Shown here: positions 1 through 7,954 of the stretch, piece after piece
How the letters are laid out: each line of letters opens with the position of its first letter
Numbering within the stretch: position 1 is the stretch's first letter
Source: Sulfurimonas sp.
GTDB taxonomy: Bacteria; Campylobacterota; Campylobacteria; Campylobacterales; Sulfurimonadaceae
Assembly (NCBI GenBank): GCA_028684815.1
Contig: JAQUFE010000016.1
Span: forward strand, 1-45,527
Reading direction: 5' to 3'
Length of the DNA stretch: 45,527 bases
Translations under genes and position numbers: made by a program
The notes under the pieces: model-generated
Told to the model about the DNA's origin: nothing
The model's database searches: none
What the model saw: the letters and a program-made list of their open reading frames with translations, nothing else

Positions 1-111
1 AACTCTTGATGAGCTATAAATTTGTCAACTTTGGGAATTGATTTTAGTAAAAACATTTTTACCCTTTTATCTTGGTTTTATACTTTATGATGTAAACTTC
101 TATCTCACTTT

Positions 112-209
112 GGGGGGCATGCGATCCTGGTGGACGCCACAGGCTTCAACCCTGATGGAGGTTTTGCTGACAAAGCCTCGGGAGGTTCGATTCCTTCGCC
201 TTCTCACCA
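112..209 (+). tRNA. selC: tRNA-Sec (anticodon UCA)
   Basis: Selenocysteine tRNA that reads UGA with SelB. The anticodon stem CAGG/CCTG encloses loop CTTCAAC with UCA at 146-148. A long variable arm (about 155-179) precedes the T arm GGAGG-TTCGATT-CCTTC (181-197), and CCA is encoded at 207-209. The length of about 98 nt and the long extra arm fit selC. The weak point is the acceptor stem: the six G at 112-117 pair with the 3' strand including G-T wobbles, but the inner two positions mismatch, so the exact 5' end may be off by a base or two. It is convergent with selD, whose stop codon lies 3 bp away, and selD needs this tRNA. Confidence 0.9.
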
Positions 210-212
210 AAG

Positions 213-1247
213 TTAAAAAACTTCAATAGCAACCAGCCCTCTTGGCTCTACACTTCCAATGATTCTCGCATATCCAAAACTATACTCTTCTATCATCTTT
301 ATATACTCTTTTGCATCTCGCTCATCCATCGAGACTAAAAGACCGCCAGAAGTTTGCGCATCACAGAGCATCAAACGAAGATGCTCTGCACTCTTAGTGA
401 ATGCAACTTTGTCTTGTAAGTAAGCCATGTTTTTCTTAGTTCCACCAGGCACTACACCATCAAGTGACAAGGCAATCGCATCCGTCATTATAGGAACCTC
501 TGCTGCATCTATTTTTATGCTAACTCCATCATTTGTAGATTCTAACGCGTGACCTAAAAGCCCAAAACCTGTCACATCAGTACAAGCACTAACTTTAAAT
601 CCACGAAGAAGCTTTGATGGCATATAGTTTAACTCTTGCATCACTTTTATAGCTTCAAGCATAGTTGGCTCGCCTAGCAAATCTCTCTTTATAGCAGTAG
701 TTAAAATTCCCATACCGATGGGCTTTGTAAGAACTAAAACATGCCCTATTTTTGGAGTGTTATTTCTATAAATCATATCTGGATGAATCAACCCAGTTAC
801 ACTAAGTCCGTAGTACATCTCTGGTGACTCTATGGTGTGACCGCCCATAAGAACGCCACCACACTCTTTTATCTTCTCGTTTCCACCACGCAGTATCTCT
901 ACTAAGACCTCTTTTTGATGATTTGTACTATCAAAACCTACAATATTTAGAGCCGTTTTAACCTCAGCACCCATTGCAAAGATATCTGAGAGCGAGTTTG
1001 CAGCTGCTATCTTGCCATAGATAAATGGGTCATCTACCACAGGCGTTATAAAGTCGAGAGTCTGTACAAGAGCCTCGTCGTCGTGCAGTTTATATACACA
1101 AGCATCTTCTGAGTTTTCAAAACCTACAAGAACATTTTCATCATCTGGAATGAGTGAGCAAACACTATGTTTTAGATCCCCCGGACCCATCTTTGCTGCT
1201 CAACCAGCTGCTTGAACGAACTTGGTCAATCTATGTTGATTGTTCAT
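213..1247 (-). CDS. selD: Selenide, water dikinase, selenoprotein form (in-frame UGA)
   Basis: Makes selenophosphate from selenide and ATP, the selenium donor for tRNA-Sec and selenouridine. An ordinary call would start at ATG 1190, inside the glycine-rich segment MGPGDL. Reading upstream in the same frame gives ATG at 1245-1247 and one TGA at 1200-1202, inside AAG-U-AAKMGPGDL. That is the conserved SelD active-site loop where Cys or Sec sits, followed by the essential Lys. Full length is 344 aa with Sec16 and Lys19, normal for SelD. The segment GGVLMGGHT and the C-terminal SelD domain are intact. A hairpin follows the UGA. It is divergent from the yedE-like gene and convergent with selC. Function is very secure; Sec decoding is strongly supported by the adjacent selC. 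Confidence 0.95.
1173..1189 (-). promoter_or_regulatory. Candidate bacterial SECIS hairpin in selD mRNA
   Basis: Ten bases after the UGA the minus strand folds TGGGTCC / GGATCTA around a GGG loop, seven pairs including two G-T wobbles. Position (about 10-30 nt after UGA) and an apical loop of G residues match the general form of bacterial SelB-binding elements. The fold was drawn by eye; no energy was calculated. Confidence 0.55.
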
Positions 1248-1531
1248 TTAGTAACCTTAAAATTATTTATGAAATGGGGAGTTCAAAGAGTGCGAAAGAG
1301 TCTGGCATCTATGTACACCTATTCCATAGGTCAATGTCTAGGAAGTATTTTACTTACAATAATGTTAAAATAATATTAATATAGTAAAAAATATTTTACC
1401 TTTTTATAAAAAATAAAGATTTCTTTGACTACAATTTGCTTAGATTTGTGGAACAAATGGACATTTGATTTTTAGCGACTTGTGTAAAAACTTCATTTTT
1501 GTCATCTTAAACCTAATTTTTGGAGAGAAGA

Positions 1532-2737
1532 ATGAGTATAACTCATGAGTTAAAAAAGATGTTAATATCTTTTTGGAAACCCACACCCGCAGTCATCGCA
1601 CTTGGCGTTTTATCTGTCTACTACTTTGGAATCACTGGAACTTACTGGGCTGTTACAGGCGAGTTTACAAGATGGGGTGGACATATTTTAGAATCCCTCG
1701 GAGTAGATATAAGTGATTGGGGATATTTCAACATTATGGGCATGAAAGGAAATTCCTTAACTAGAGTCGATGGTGTTATGATTATTGGTATGTTTGGGGG
1801 CATTATAGCTGCAACTCTTTGGGGAAATAAGCTAAAATTTCGCCTTCCTGCTAGTCGGATAAGAATCTATCAAGCCCTAATTGGAGGCATCATTGCTGGC
1901 TTTGGTGCTAGACTTGGCATGGGATGCAACCTTGCAAGCCTCTTTACTGGTATCCCGCAGTTTTCAGCCCACGCTTGGTTTTTTACTATAGCTATGATAG
2001 TTGGAGTCTATTTTGGGGTGAAATTTACTCAGTTAAAACTATTTCGCTCTAAAATACAGATGCAAAAGATATCGTGTGATGTTCCGCAGGTTATGCAAAA
2101 AGATAGTGCTAAGGGATTTTTCACATTTGGTACTATTGTTTTCTCACTTATAATAGTTTGGGCTTTGTACCTTATCTTCTTTGTTGGCTCTACAAAACTT
2201 GGCATCGCTATGCTCTTTGGCTCTGCATTTGGACTTATCATCGCAAAAGCACAAATCTGCTTTACCTCTGCATTTAGAGACCTTTTTATCACTGGAAGAA
2301 GTCAAATGTCAAGAGCTATCGTTATCGCAATGGCAGTCTCTACCATTGGCATCTTTAGCTATATAATGATTGGAGTTGCTCCTAAAATAATGTGGGCAGG
2401 ACCAAACACCATCATAGGTGGAGCTCTGTTTGGCTTTGGTATCGTTGTAGCTGGGGGATGTGAGTGTGGTTGGATGTATAGAGCCGTCGAGGGTCAAACT
2501 CACTTTTGGATAGTAGGCATCGGTAATGTCATAGGTGCCACGCTTCTAGCTTTTGTTTGGGATGATATAGCACCAATTGTTGCTACTTCATGGCCAAAGA
2601 TAAACTTGCTTGAATCATTTGGAGCTTATGGCGGATTACTCTTTAACTACTTATTACTATTTTTGCTATTTTTACTTATACTAAAGATAGAAAAAAATTA
2701 CTCAAACAAACTAAAGGCAGAAAATTATGCAAAATAA
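1532..2737 (+). CDS. yedE: YedE-like selenium-associated membrane transporter
   Basis: Polytopic inner-membrane protein of 401 aa with about ten hydrophobic segments and the DUF395/YeeE-type motifs GFGARLGMGCN (about residue 130) and VAGGCECGWMYR (about 310), each with a conserved Cys. Family members sit beside selenium genes and are thought to import sulfur or selenium compounds. I chose ATG 1532 rather than TTG 1520 because GGAG at 1522-1525 lies at the right distance from the ATG. The next gene overlaps by 11 nt, so the two are probably co-translated. Divergence from selD supports a selenium role, but the substrate is inferred from context. Confidence 0.8.
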   Translation: MSITHELKKMLISFWKPTPAVIALGVLSVYYFGITGTYWAVTGEFTRWGGHILESLGVDISDWGYFNIMGMKGNSLTRVDGVMIIGMFGGIIAATLWGNKLKFRLPASRIRIYQALIGGIIAGFGARLGMGCNLASLFTGIPQFSAHAWFFTIAMIVGVYFGVKFTQLKLFRSKIQMQKISCDVPQVMQKDSAKGFFTFGTIVFSLIIVWALYLIFFVGSTKLGIAMLFGSAFGLIIAKAQICFTSAFRDLFITGRSQMSRAIVIAMAVSTIGIFSYIMIGVAPKIMWAGPNTIIGGALFGFGIVVAGGCECGWMYRAVEGQTHFWIVGIGNVIGATLLAFVWDDIAPIVATSWPKINLLESFGAYGGLLFNYLLLFLLFLLILKIEKNYSNKLKAENYAK

Positions 2738-2966
2738 CATACCAACACCTACACACCGTTTAGATATGCAAACAGAACCATGTCCATATCCAGCTATAAA
2801 GACTATAGAGGCTCTTAGAGAGTTAGGAGATGATGATATACTAGAGGTCATTAGTGATTGCCCTCAGAGCATAAACAACATCCCCATAGATGTTAAAAAA
2901 CATGGCTATAAACTTCTTCATATAGATTCAAGTTCGCCTAGTGTTAGATACTTTGTAAAGAGATAA
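2727..2966 (+). CDS. yedF: YedF/TusA-family sulfur (selenium) carrier protein
   Basis: A 79-aa protein of the TusA/SirA fold. The family motif CPYPAIKT (residues 18-25) carries the single conserved Cys that holds persulfide or perselenide, followed by the usual pattern IEALRELGDDDILEVISD. It is shorter than full YedF (about 200 aa), which has an extra DsrE-like domain, so this is the minimal TusA form. It overlaps yedE by 11 nt. It probably hands imported chalcogen to downstream steps such as SelD; that partner is inferred from neighbourhood. Confidence 0.8.
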   Translation: MQNNIPTPTHRLDMQTEPCPYPAIKTIEALRELGDDDILEVISDCPQSINNIPIDVKKHGYKLLHIDSSSPSVRYFVKR

Positions 2967-2976
2967 AATCAAGTCT

Positions 2977-2995
2977 CACACCTTTTTAAGGTGTG
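2977..2995. repeat. Perfect 8-bp stem-loop after yedF
   Basis: CACACCTT-TTT-AAGGTGTG is a perfect inverted repeat 11 bp after the yedF stop. No T-run follows on the plus strand, so it is a poor intrinsic terminator. It may protect the yedEF message or bind a protein. It lies just ahead of the S24 gene's ribosome-binding site. Confidence 0.6.
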
Positions 2996-3020
2996 GTGCA
3001 TCGGATTAAAAGGATAAATC

Positions 3021-3386
3021 ATAGATACAATAAACTTACAATATATTGATGTTTTTGATGAACATAAGACAAAGGACTTAGTTTTTTCAAGAAATCTACT
3101 TACAAGTGACTTTAAAGAGGCTTCTCTCTTTACCCTCTTAGTAGATGGAGAATCTATGCAGCCTGTTATCAAGCACAGAGCTATTATAGTAGCTGATTTA
3201 TCACAAAAACTGCTCATCGATGAGGCTATTTATGTTTTATTTCATGGAGCTAAAATGTGGGTTAAAAGCTATGATTTAAAGAGTAGAAGCCTTCTATCTA
3301 TCAACCCCAAATATTCTCATCTGATTTACCCTCAAGAAGATGTTCATATTGTAGGGAGAGTTTTACTTACCTTTACAAACCTTTAA
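3021..3386 (+). CDS. Small S24 (LexA-type) peptidase-domain protein, apparent ATA start
   Basis: The reading frame encodes a peptidase S24/LexA C-terminal domain: LVDGESMQPV holds the nucleophile Ser (around residue 46) and VLFHGAKMWVKSY holds the general-base Lys region. There is no helix-turn-helix, so it is a domain-only protein of about 121 aa. The only in-frame ATG (3156) lies after the catalytic Ser motif begins, and no in-frame GTG or TTG precedes it. AAAAGGA at 3008-3014 is spaced 6 nt from ATA at 3021, the best available start. It is either a rare AUA start or a start-codon mutant. It sits 54 nt after yedF, likely the same transcript. Function unknown; such domains often act as self-cleaving regulators. 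Confidence 0.65.
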   Translation: MDTINLQYIDVFDEHKTKDLVFSRNLLTSDFKEASLFTLLVDGESMQPVIKHRAIIVADLSQKLLIDEAIYVLFHGAKMWVKSYDLKSRSLLSINPKYSHLIYPQEDVHIVGRVLLTFTNL

Positions 3387-3600
3387 TCCAATGTTCTGAA
3401 CAATTATTAAGTTGGATCCTGAATCAAGTTCAGGATGACAGTTTGCTTGTTTAGGATAATAGTTTGTTTGTTCAAGATGGCGCGTATTCCGTCATTCCGT
3501 GCTTGACACGGAATCTAGTTCAGAATGACAGTTTGTTTGTTCAAGATGACGCGCATTCCGTCATTCCGTGCTTGACACGGAATCTAGTTCAGGATGTTTG
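3387..3600. repeat. Dispersed palindromic repeat element, copy 1 (inverted relative to copies 2 and 3)
   Basis: The non-coding spacer is filled by a repeat. It opens with TTCTGAACAATTATTAAGTT, then the palindrome ATCCTGAA-TCAAG-TTCAGGAT, then two tandem ~68-bp units (about 3463-3598) that each contain the palindrome ATTCCGTG-CTTGA-CACGGAAT. The same modules occur in the opposite orientation at 35.67-35.94 kb and, decayed, at 37.15-37.27 kb. No ORF is supported here. Confidence 0.8.
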
Positions 3601-3742
3601 CTTCGTACTGTTTGACTTTTATGTTAGTATTTGATTGACAAGCCTTATATACGAGGTTCATCGTGGAGGACGCCATTGGTTAGCGTTCCTAGAAACCTCG
3701 CTTGCGTAAAACTTAACAAGACTCTTGATGTTAATTATCGAA
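3601..3742. other. Spacer between repeat element and glgB
   Basis: No gene is seen. It contains a GAGG/CCTC-type foldback (about 3651-3706, ACGAGGTTCATCG ... AACCTCGCTTGC). The fragments GTTAGCGTTCC and GAGGTT-like stems recur near 35.96 and 36.5 kb, so this is another, more degenerate repeat type. Since glgB ends at 3743, part of it may act as the terminator of the glycogen operon, but no T-run stem is clear. Confidence 0.4.
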
Positions 3743-5662
3743 TCAGCACTTTTTAAAATAACTAACGCTCAGAGATGCAAGGTTGATTTTTATCATATTT
3801 TCCCTTCCATGACAGCTCTCTTTTGTTGACTTTATAGGAGTTGTATTTGCCGCACCGTAACCACCAAACTCTTCTTCATTTGAGTTAAAAATCTCTTCGT
3901 ATGTGCCTTTAGTTGGTACACCTAAATTGTAACCTACATGCTCTTTATCTGAGAAATTACACACTATTATTATGGGTTTTGTTTTTTTCGCGCCGCATCT
4001 GATAAATGAGATAACATTGGCTTGATGGTCATTCTCTTCTATCCACTCAAAGCCCTCTTTCTCAACATCATTAAGATGCAAGGATGGCTCTGATATATAT
4101 AGTCTGTTTAACTCTTTTACAGTCTTTTGCATACCTTTATGCTCTTTGTACTCTAATAGATGCCAGTCCAAGCTTTGCTCATAATTCCACTCTGCAAACT
4201 GTGCAAACTCTCCACCCATAAAGAGTAGTTTTTTTCCAGGATGAGACATCATCAACGAAAAAAGTGAACGCAAGTTTGCGAACTTTTTATAGTTATCTCC
4301 TGGCATCTTGTTTATCAAAGAACCCTTCATATGAACAACTTCATCGTGACTAAGTGGAAGTACATAGTTTTCATTGAACATATAGACAAAACTAAAGGTC
4401 AAATCTTTATGATGATGTTCTCTATAAATGGGGTCAAATTTCATATATTTTAAAATATCATGCATCCAACCCATATTCCATTTGTAACCAAAGCCAAGTC
4501 CACCATCACTGACCGTTCCACATACTTTTGAGTAGTTTGTTGACTCTTCTGCAATCATCATGATATCGCTAAACTCTCCATAAGCAGTAACATTTAACTG
4601 CTCTAAAAACTTAACTGCTCCACGGTTTACATTACTACCATCCTCATTTGGCTCCCACTCTCCATCTTCTCTTGCGTAGTTAAGATAGAGCATAGATGCA
4701 ACCGCATCTACTCTTATGCCATCTATGTGGTAATACTCAAGCCAAAACATTGCCGAGCTGATTAAAAAGGCACGAACTTCATTTCTATCGTAGTTAAAGA
4801 TAGCACTCTTCCACTCAGGATGATATCCCTTTCTTGGATCTTTATGCTCATAAAGACAAGTTCCATCGAAGTTCATAAGACCATGTCCATCTGTCACAAA
4901 GTGCGATGGCACCCAGTCTAGGATAACTCCAATATCGTGCTCATGCATAATATCTACAAACTGCATAAACTCATGAGGTGTGCCAAATCTAGCCGTTGGT
5001 GCGAAGTAACCTGTAACTTGATAACCCCAAGAACCTTTAAATGGAAACTCTGTAATTGGTAGAAGTTCTATATGTGTAAAGTTCATCTCCCTTAAGTAAA
5101 CGGCTAACTCTTTTGCGGATTCTATATATGTTAAGTAGCGATGGGACTCTTCAACTTTTCTTCTCCAAGAACCCAAATGAACCTCGTAGATAGAGATAGG
5201 TGCTTTATGAGAGTTATTTTTAGCTCTTTTTTTCATCCATTTCTTATCTTCCCACTCATAACCAGCAAGCTCATAAACCTTTGAAGCTGAGGCAGGTGCA
5301 ACTTCAGAGCAAAAAGCAAAAGGATCAGCTTTATCTGGATTTGCATTTTCAGAACCTGAATTTATATGGTACTTATATGTCATGTTTTGTTCAACATTAG
5401 AGATAAAACCCTCCCAAATCCCAGACTCATCATCTCTTTTCTTTAATGAATGGGAGTTTGTATCGTAAGAGTTAAAATCTCCTCTAACTGTTACACTATT
5501 TGCATTTGGAGCCCAAACAGAGAAGTATGTGCCGTTAATTCCATCTCTTGTGTATAGATGCGCACCTAAATGTTCATAGAGTTTTGAGTGAGTACCCTCT
5601 TTAAATAGATAGATATCCAAATCATTAAAGAGAGTCACATCGTAAAACATATCATAGTTCAT
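3743..5662 (-). CDS. glgB: 1,4-alpha-glucan branching enzyme
   Basis: Introduces alpha-1,6 branches into glycogen. The 639-aa protein has an N-terminal CBM48 (about 30-130, YFSVWAPNANSVTVRGDFN) and a GH13 barrel. Visible catalytic-site motifs are DWVPSHF, GIRVDAVASML (nucleophile Asp, about 320), MMIAEEST (acid Glu, about 375) and LPLSHDEVVH (about 440). Length matches short GlgBs without a second N-terminal domain. It is the last gene of the glycogen array, one base from glgA1. The first residues MNYDMFYDVTLFND are an acceptable start. Confidence 0.96.
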   Translation of the reverse strand: MNYDMFYDVTLFNDLDIYLFKEGTHSKLYEHLGAHLYTRDGINGTYFSVWAPNANSVTVRGDFNSYDTNSHSLKKRDDESGIWEGFISNVEQNMTYKYHINSGSENANPDKADPFAFCSEVAPASASKVYELAGYEWEDKKWMKKRAKNNSHKAPISIYEVHLGSWRRKVEESHRYLTYIESAKELAVYLREMNFTHIELLPITEFPFKGSWGYQVTGYFAPTARFGTPHEFMQFVDIMHEHDIGVILDWVPSHFVTDGHGLMNFDGTCLYEHKDPRKGYHPEWKSAIFNYDRNEVRAFLISSAMFWLEYYHIDGIRVDAVASMLYLNYAREDGEWEPNEDGSNVNRGAVKFLEQLNVTAYGEFSDIMMIAEESTNYSKVCGTVSDGGLGFGYKWNMGWMHDILKYMKFDPIYREHHHKDLTFSFVYMFNENYVLPLSHDEVVHMKGSLINKMPGDNYKKFANLRSLFSLMMSHPGKKLLFMGGEFAQFAEWNYEQSLDWHLLEYKEHKGMQKTVKELNRLYISEPSLHLNDVEKEGFEWIEENDHQANVISFIRCGAKKTKPIIIVCNFSDKEHVGYNLGVPTKGTYEEIFNSNEEEFGGYGAANTTPIKSTKESCHGRENMIKINLASLSVSYFKKC

Positions 5663-5663
5663 A

Positions 5664-7124
5664 TTATTTTCCTAAAATATTTTTATAAATATCTACATAT
5701 TCTAAAGCTGCACTATCCCAACCAAAATACTCACTCATTGCTCTTTTTTGCATAGCAAGAAATGAGTCCGGAGCGTTATAGTAAACATCTAGTGCCCACT
5801 TTATAGTGTGGTAAAGTGCATCATTTGAAGCCTCATAAAACTTAAATCCGTTTCCGCTCTCATGAAACTCATCGTAGTTATGGATAGTGTCATCCAAACC
5901 GCCTGTTGCTCTTACTATTGGCAAAGTTCCATATCTCAAACTATAGATTTGGTTTAGTCCACATGGCTCAAAGAGTGATGGCATCAAAAACATATCACTT
6001 GCCGCTTCTATCTTATGAGCTAGTGCATCTGAATAGCCTACATGCACAGCAAAGTTTGGACGATAGTAAGAAGTCGTGCTAAAGAAGTCTTCTGCCCACT
6101 TCTCACCCGTTCCAAGCACAACTATTTGAACATCAAAATCTAGTATAGAGTTAAGGATGGAAGCAATCATAGCTATACCTTTTTGCTCTACAAATCTTCC
6201 GACAAAACCTATCATAGCTACATCATCTCTAAGTTCAAGTCCAAAGTGTTTTTGAATATCTCGCTTGCATTCTACTTTTCCACTCATATCATCAATGTCA
6301 TATTTTTTGGCAATAAGCTTATCAACTGAAGGATTCCACTCATCATAATCCACACCATTTAAGATGCCATATATCTTATGCGCATGGGCTTGCATATGAT
6401 GTTCTAAACCAAAACCAAATTCTTGTGTTTGAATCTCATGTGCATATTTTTTAGAAACTGTTGTAACTGCATCTGCTCTTGATATTCCGCCTTTTAAAAA
6501 GTTTACTCCATCATTACTCTCTAAATCATGTGCATTAAAATAGTTCCAGCCAACTTCCATAACATCTATAGCACCTTTGAAAAAGTGACCTTGATGTTGT
6601 AGGTTGTGTATAGTTAAAACTGATTTAGTATATGCAAAATCATGATAAAATCTAGTTCTCATAAGAAGTGGCATCGTAGCCGTATGCCAATCGTTTGCAT
6701 GGATAATATCTGGTGCAAAGTTTAGCATCTTAGATAGTTGAAGAGCCGCTTTAGAGAAAAATATAAAACGGTTATCATTATCTTTAAAACTCTCCCCGCC
6801 ATCATCTTCATAGAGTTTGCTTCTACCAAAATACTCTTCATAATCTATAAAGTATATTGGCACTTTGCTATTTGGCATCATAGTTGTATAAACACCTGCC
6901 CAGAATTCTCCCATAACTCCCATAGGAACGCCTAGTGGTGCTTGAAGTTTTGTTAGATTTGCTGTATCTATCTGGTAGTATCTTGGCATCACAACTATAA
7001 TGTTATGCCCTAACTCTTTTATAGCTTTTGGAAGTGCGCCTGCAACATCTGCCAAGCCTCCAGTTTTAGCATAGGGAACAACCTCAGATGCCGCAAATAG
7101 TATGTTTAATTTTTTCTTACTCAT
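5664..7124 (-). CDS. glgA: Glycogen synthase, first paralogue
   Basis: GT5 enzyme that elongates alpha-1,4-glucan from a nucleoside-diphosphate glucose. At 486 aa it is full length: the N-terminal Rossmann half carries KTGGLADVAGALP (about 20), which binds the donor in GlgA, and the C-terminal half carries SLFEPCGLNQIYSLRYG (about 385) and ATGGLDDT. Overlaps the ROK kinase by four bases (ATGA). A second GT5 lies two genes upstream, so the two may differ in donor, primer or regulation. Confidence 0.95.
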   Translation of the reverse strand: MSKKKLNILFAASEVVPYAKTGGLADVAGALPKAIKELGHNIIVVMPRYYQIDTANLTKLQAPLGVPMGVMGEFWAGVYTTMMPNSKVPIYFIDYEEYFGRSKLYEDDGGESFKDNDNRFIFFSKAALQLSKMLNFAPDIIHANDWHTATMPLLMRTRFYHDFAYTKSVLTIHNLQHQGHFFKGAIDVMEVGWNYFNAHDLESNDGVNFLKGGISRADAVTTVSKKYAHEIQTQEFGFGLEHHMQAHAHKIYGILNGVDYDEWNPSVDKLIAKKYDIDDMSGKVECKRDIQKHFGLELRDDVAMIGFVGRFVEQKGIAMIASILNSILDFDVQIVVLGTGEKWAEDFFSTTSYYRPNFAVHVGYSDALAHKIEAASDMFLMPSLFEPCGLNQIYSLRYGTLPIVRATGGLDDTIHNYDEFHESGNGFKFYEASNDALYHTIKWALDVYYNAPDSFLAMQKRAMSEYFGWDSAALEYVDIYKNILGK

Positions 7125-7954
7125 CTTAAACCCTTTAGCATTAAAGCACCAACTATTGGCGCATTTTTTAGTTTCGTTTTAATTATCTTCACACCATTTA
7201 GTGCAACAGGCATCGCATACTCTTTTATCTTTGAAGCTATTATACTCTCAAGTTGTGGATTTGACTCTATTACACCACCACCTAAAACAACAACTTTTGG
7301 ATTAAAAAGTGTGATGGCAGTTGAGATTGCGTATAGCAGTGCGACTTCAAACTCTTCATATATCTCGCTAAACTCTGAAGTCTCTTTTAGCTCTTCTAGA
7401 GTTAATTTGCTATCTATATTTTTATGTTTTTTCCACTTATCTAGTGCTGAGCCTGAAGCAAAGAGTTCGATGCAGTTGTTTTTGCCGCACCCACAAATAA
7501 AAGGTGCTTTTTTGTAAGGAATATGACCTAACTCTGTCGCCACTCCACTAAAACCAGTTATAAGCCTTCCTGAGCTAACAACTCCAAGACCAAGTCCAGT
7601 TCCCACGTAGATAGCACAAACATCATCTTCTTCAAGATAAACACTCTCAGCCAAAACTGCACAATTTAAATCATTTTCTATAAAAAGTGTAATGTCATAC
7701 TTCTCTTTAAAATAGTTTTTTATCTCGTGGATATCTACTTTGATATTTGGAGCGGAGATTATTACTCCATTTTTTACCTGACCAGCATAAGAGATGCAGA
7801 TAGTTTTTATATCTTTATGCTCTTTTATTATTGTCTCAATCCAAGATGCCAATCCAAAAGCTGAGCTTTTTTCTTTTAATGTTTTTACAACTCTATCGTG
7901 TCTATGAATCTCAGCACGAAGATATGTCCCACCAGCATCTATAACTAAAGTCAT
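7121..7954 (-). CDS. ROK-family sugar kinase, probable glucokinase
   Basis: The 277-aa protein has the ROK features in order: N-terminal phosphate-binding loop DAGGTYLRAE (6-15), ENDLNCAVLAE with the catalytic Asp (about 93), GTGLGLGVV, ELGHIPY (His zinc ligand) and the zinc motif CGCGKNNCIELFASG (about 155). It probably phosphorylates glucose released by glycogen breakdown, returning glucose-6-phosphate to the Pgi/Pgm pathway encoded in the same array. It overlaps both neighbouring glycogen synthase genes by four bases. ROK substrate choice cannot be read from sequence alone; the operon argues for glucose. Confidence 0.85.
   Translation of the reverse strand: MTLVIDAGGTYLRAEIHRHDRVVKTLKEKSSAFGLASWIETIIKEHKDIKTICISYAGQVKNGVIISAPNIKVDIHEIKNYFKEKYDITLFIENDLNCAVLAESVYLEEDDVCAIYVGTGLGLGVVSSGRLITGFSGVATELGHIPYKKAPFICGCGKNNCIELFASGSALDKWKKHKNIDSKLTLEELKETSEFSEIYEEFEVALLYAISTAITLFNPKVVVLGGGVIESNPQLESIIASKIKEYAMPVALNGVKIIKTKLKNAPIVGALMLKGLR

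Noticed and set aside
1154-1384. Plus-strand open frame of 76 aa overlapping the selD start
   Set aside because: It is antisense to the Sec-containing N-terminus of selD and has no ribosome-binding site or recognisable domain.
3463-3600. Possible CRISPR array
   Set aside because: Two or three direct units with internal palindromes but no regular unique spacers, and no cas genes in the window.
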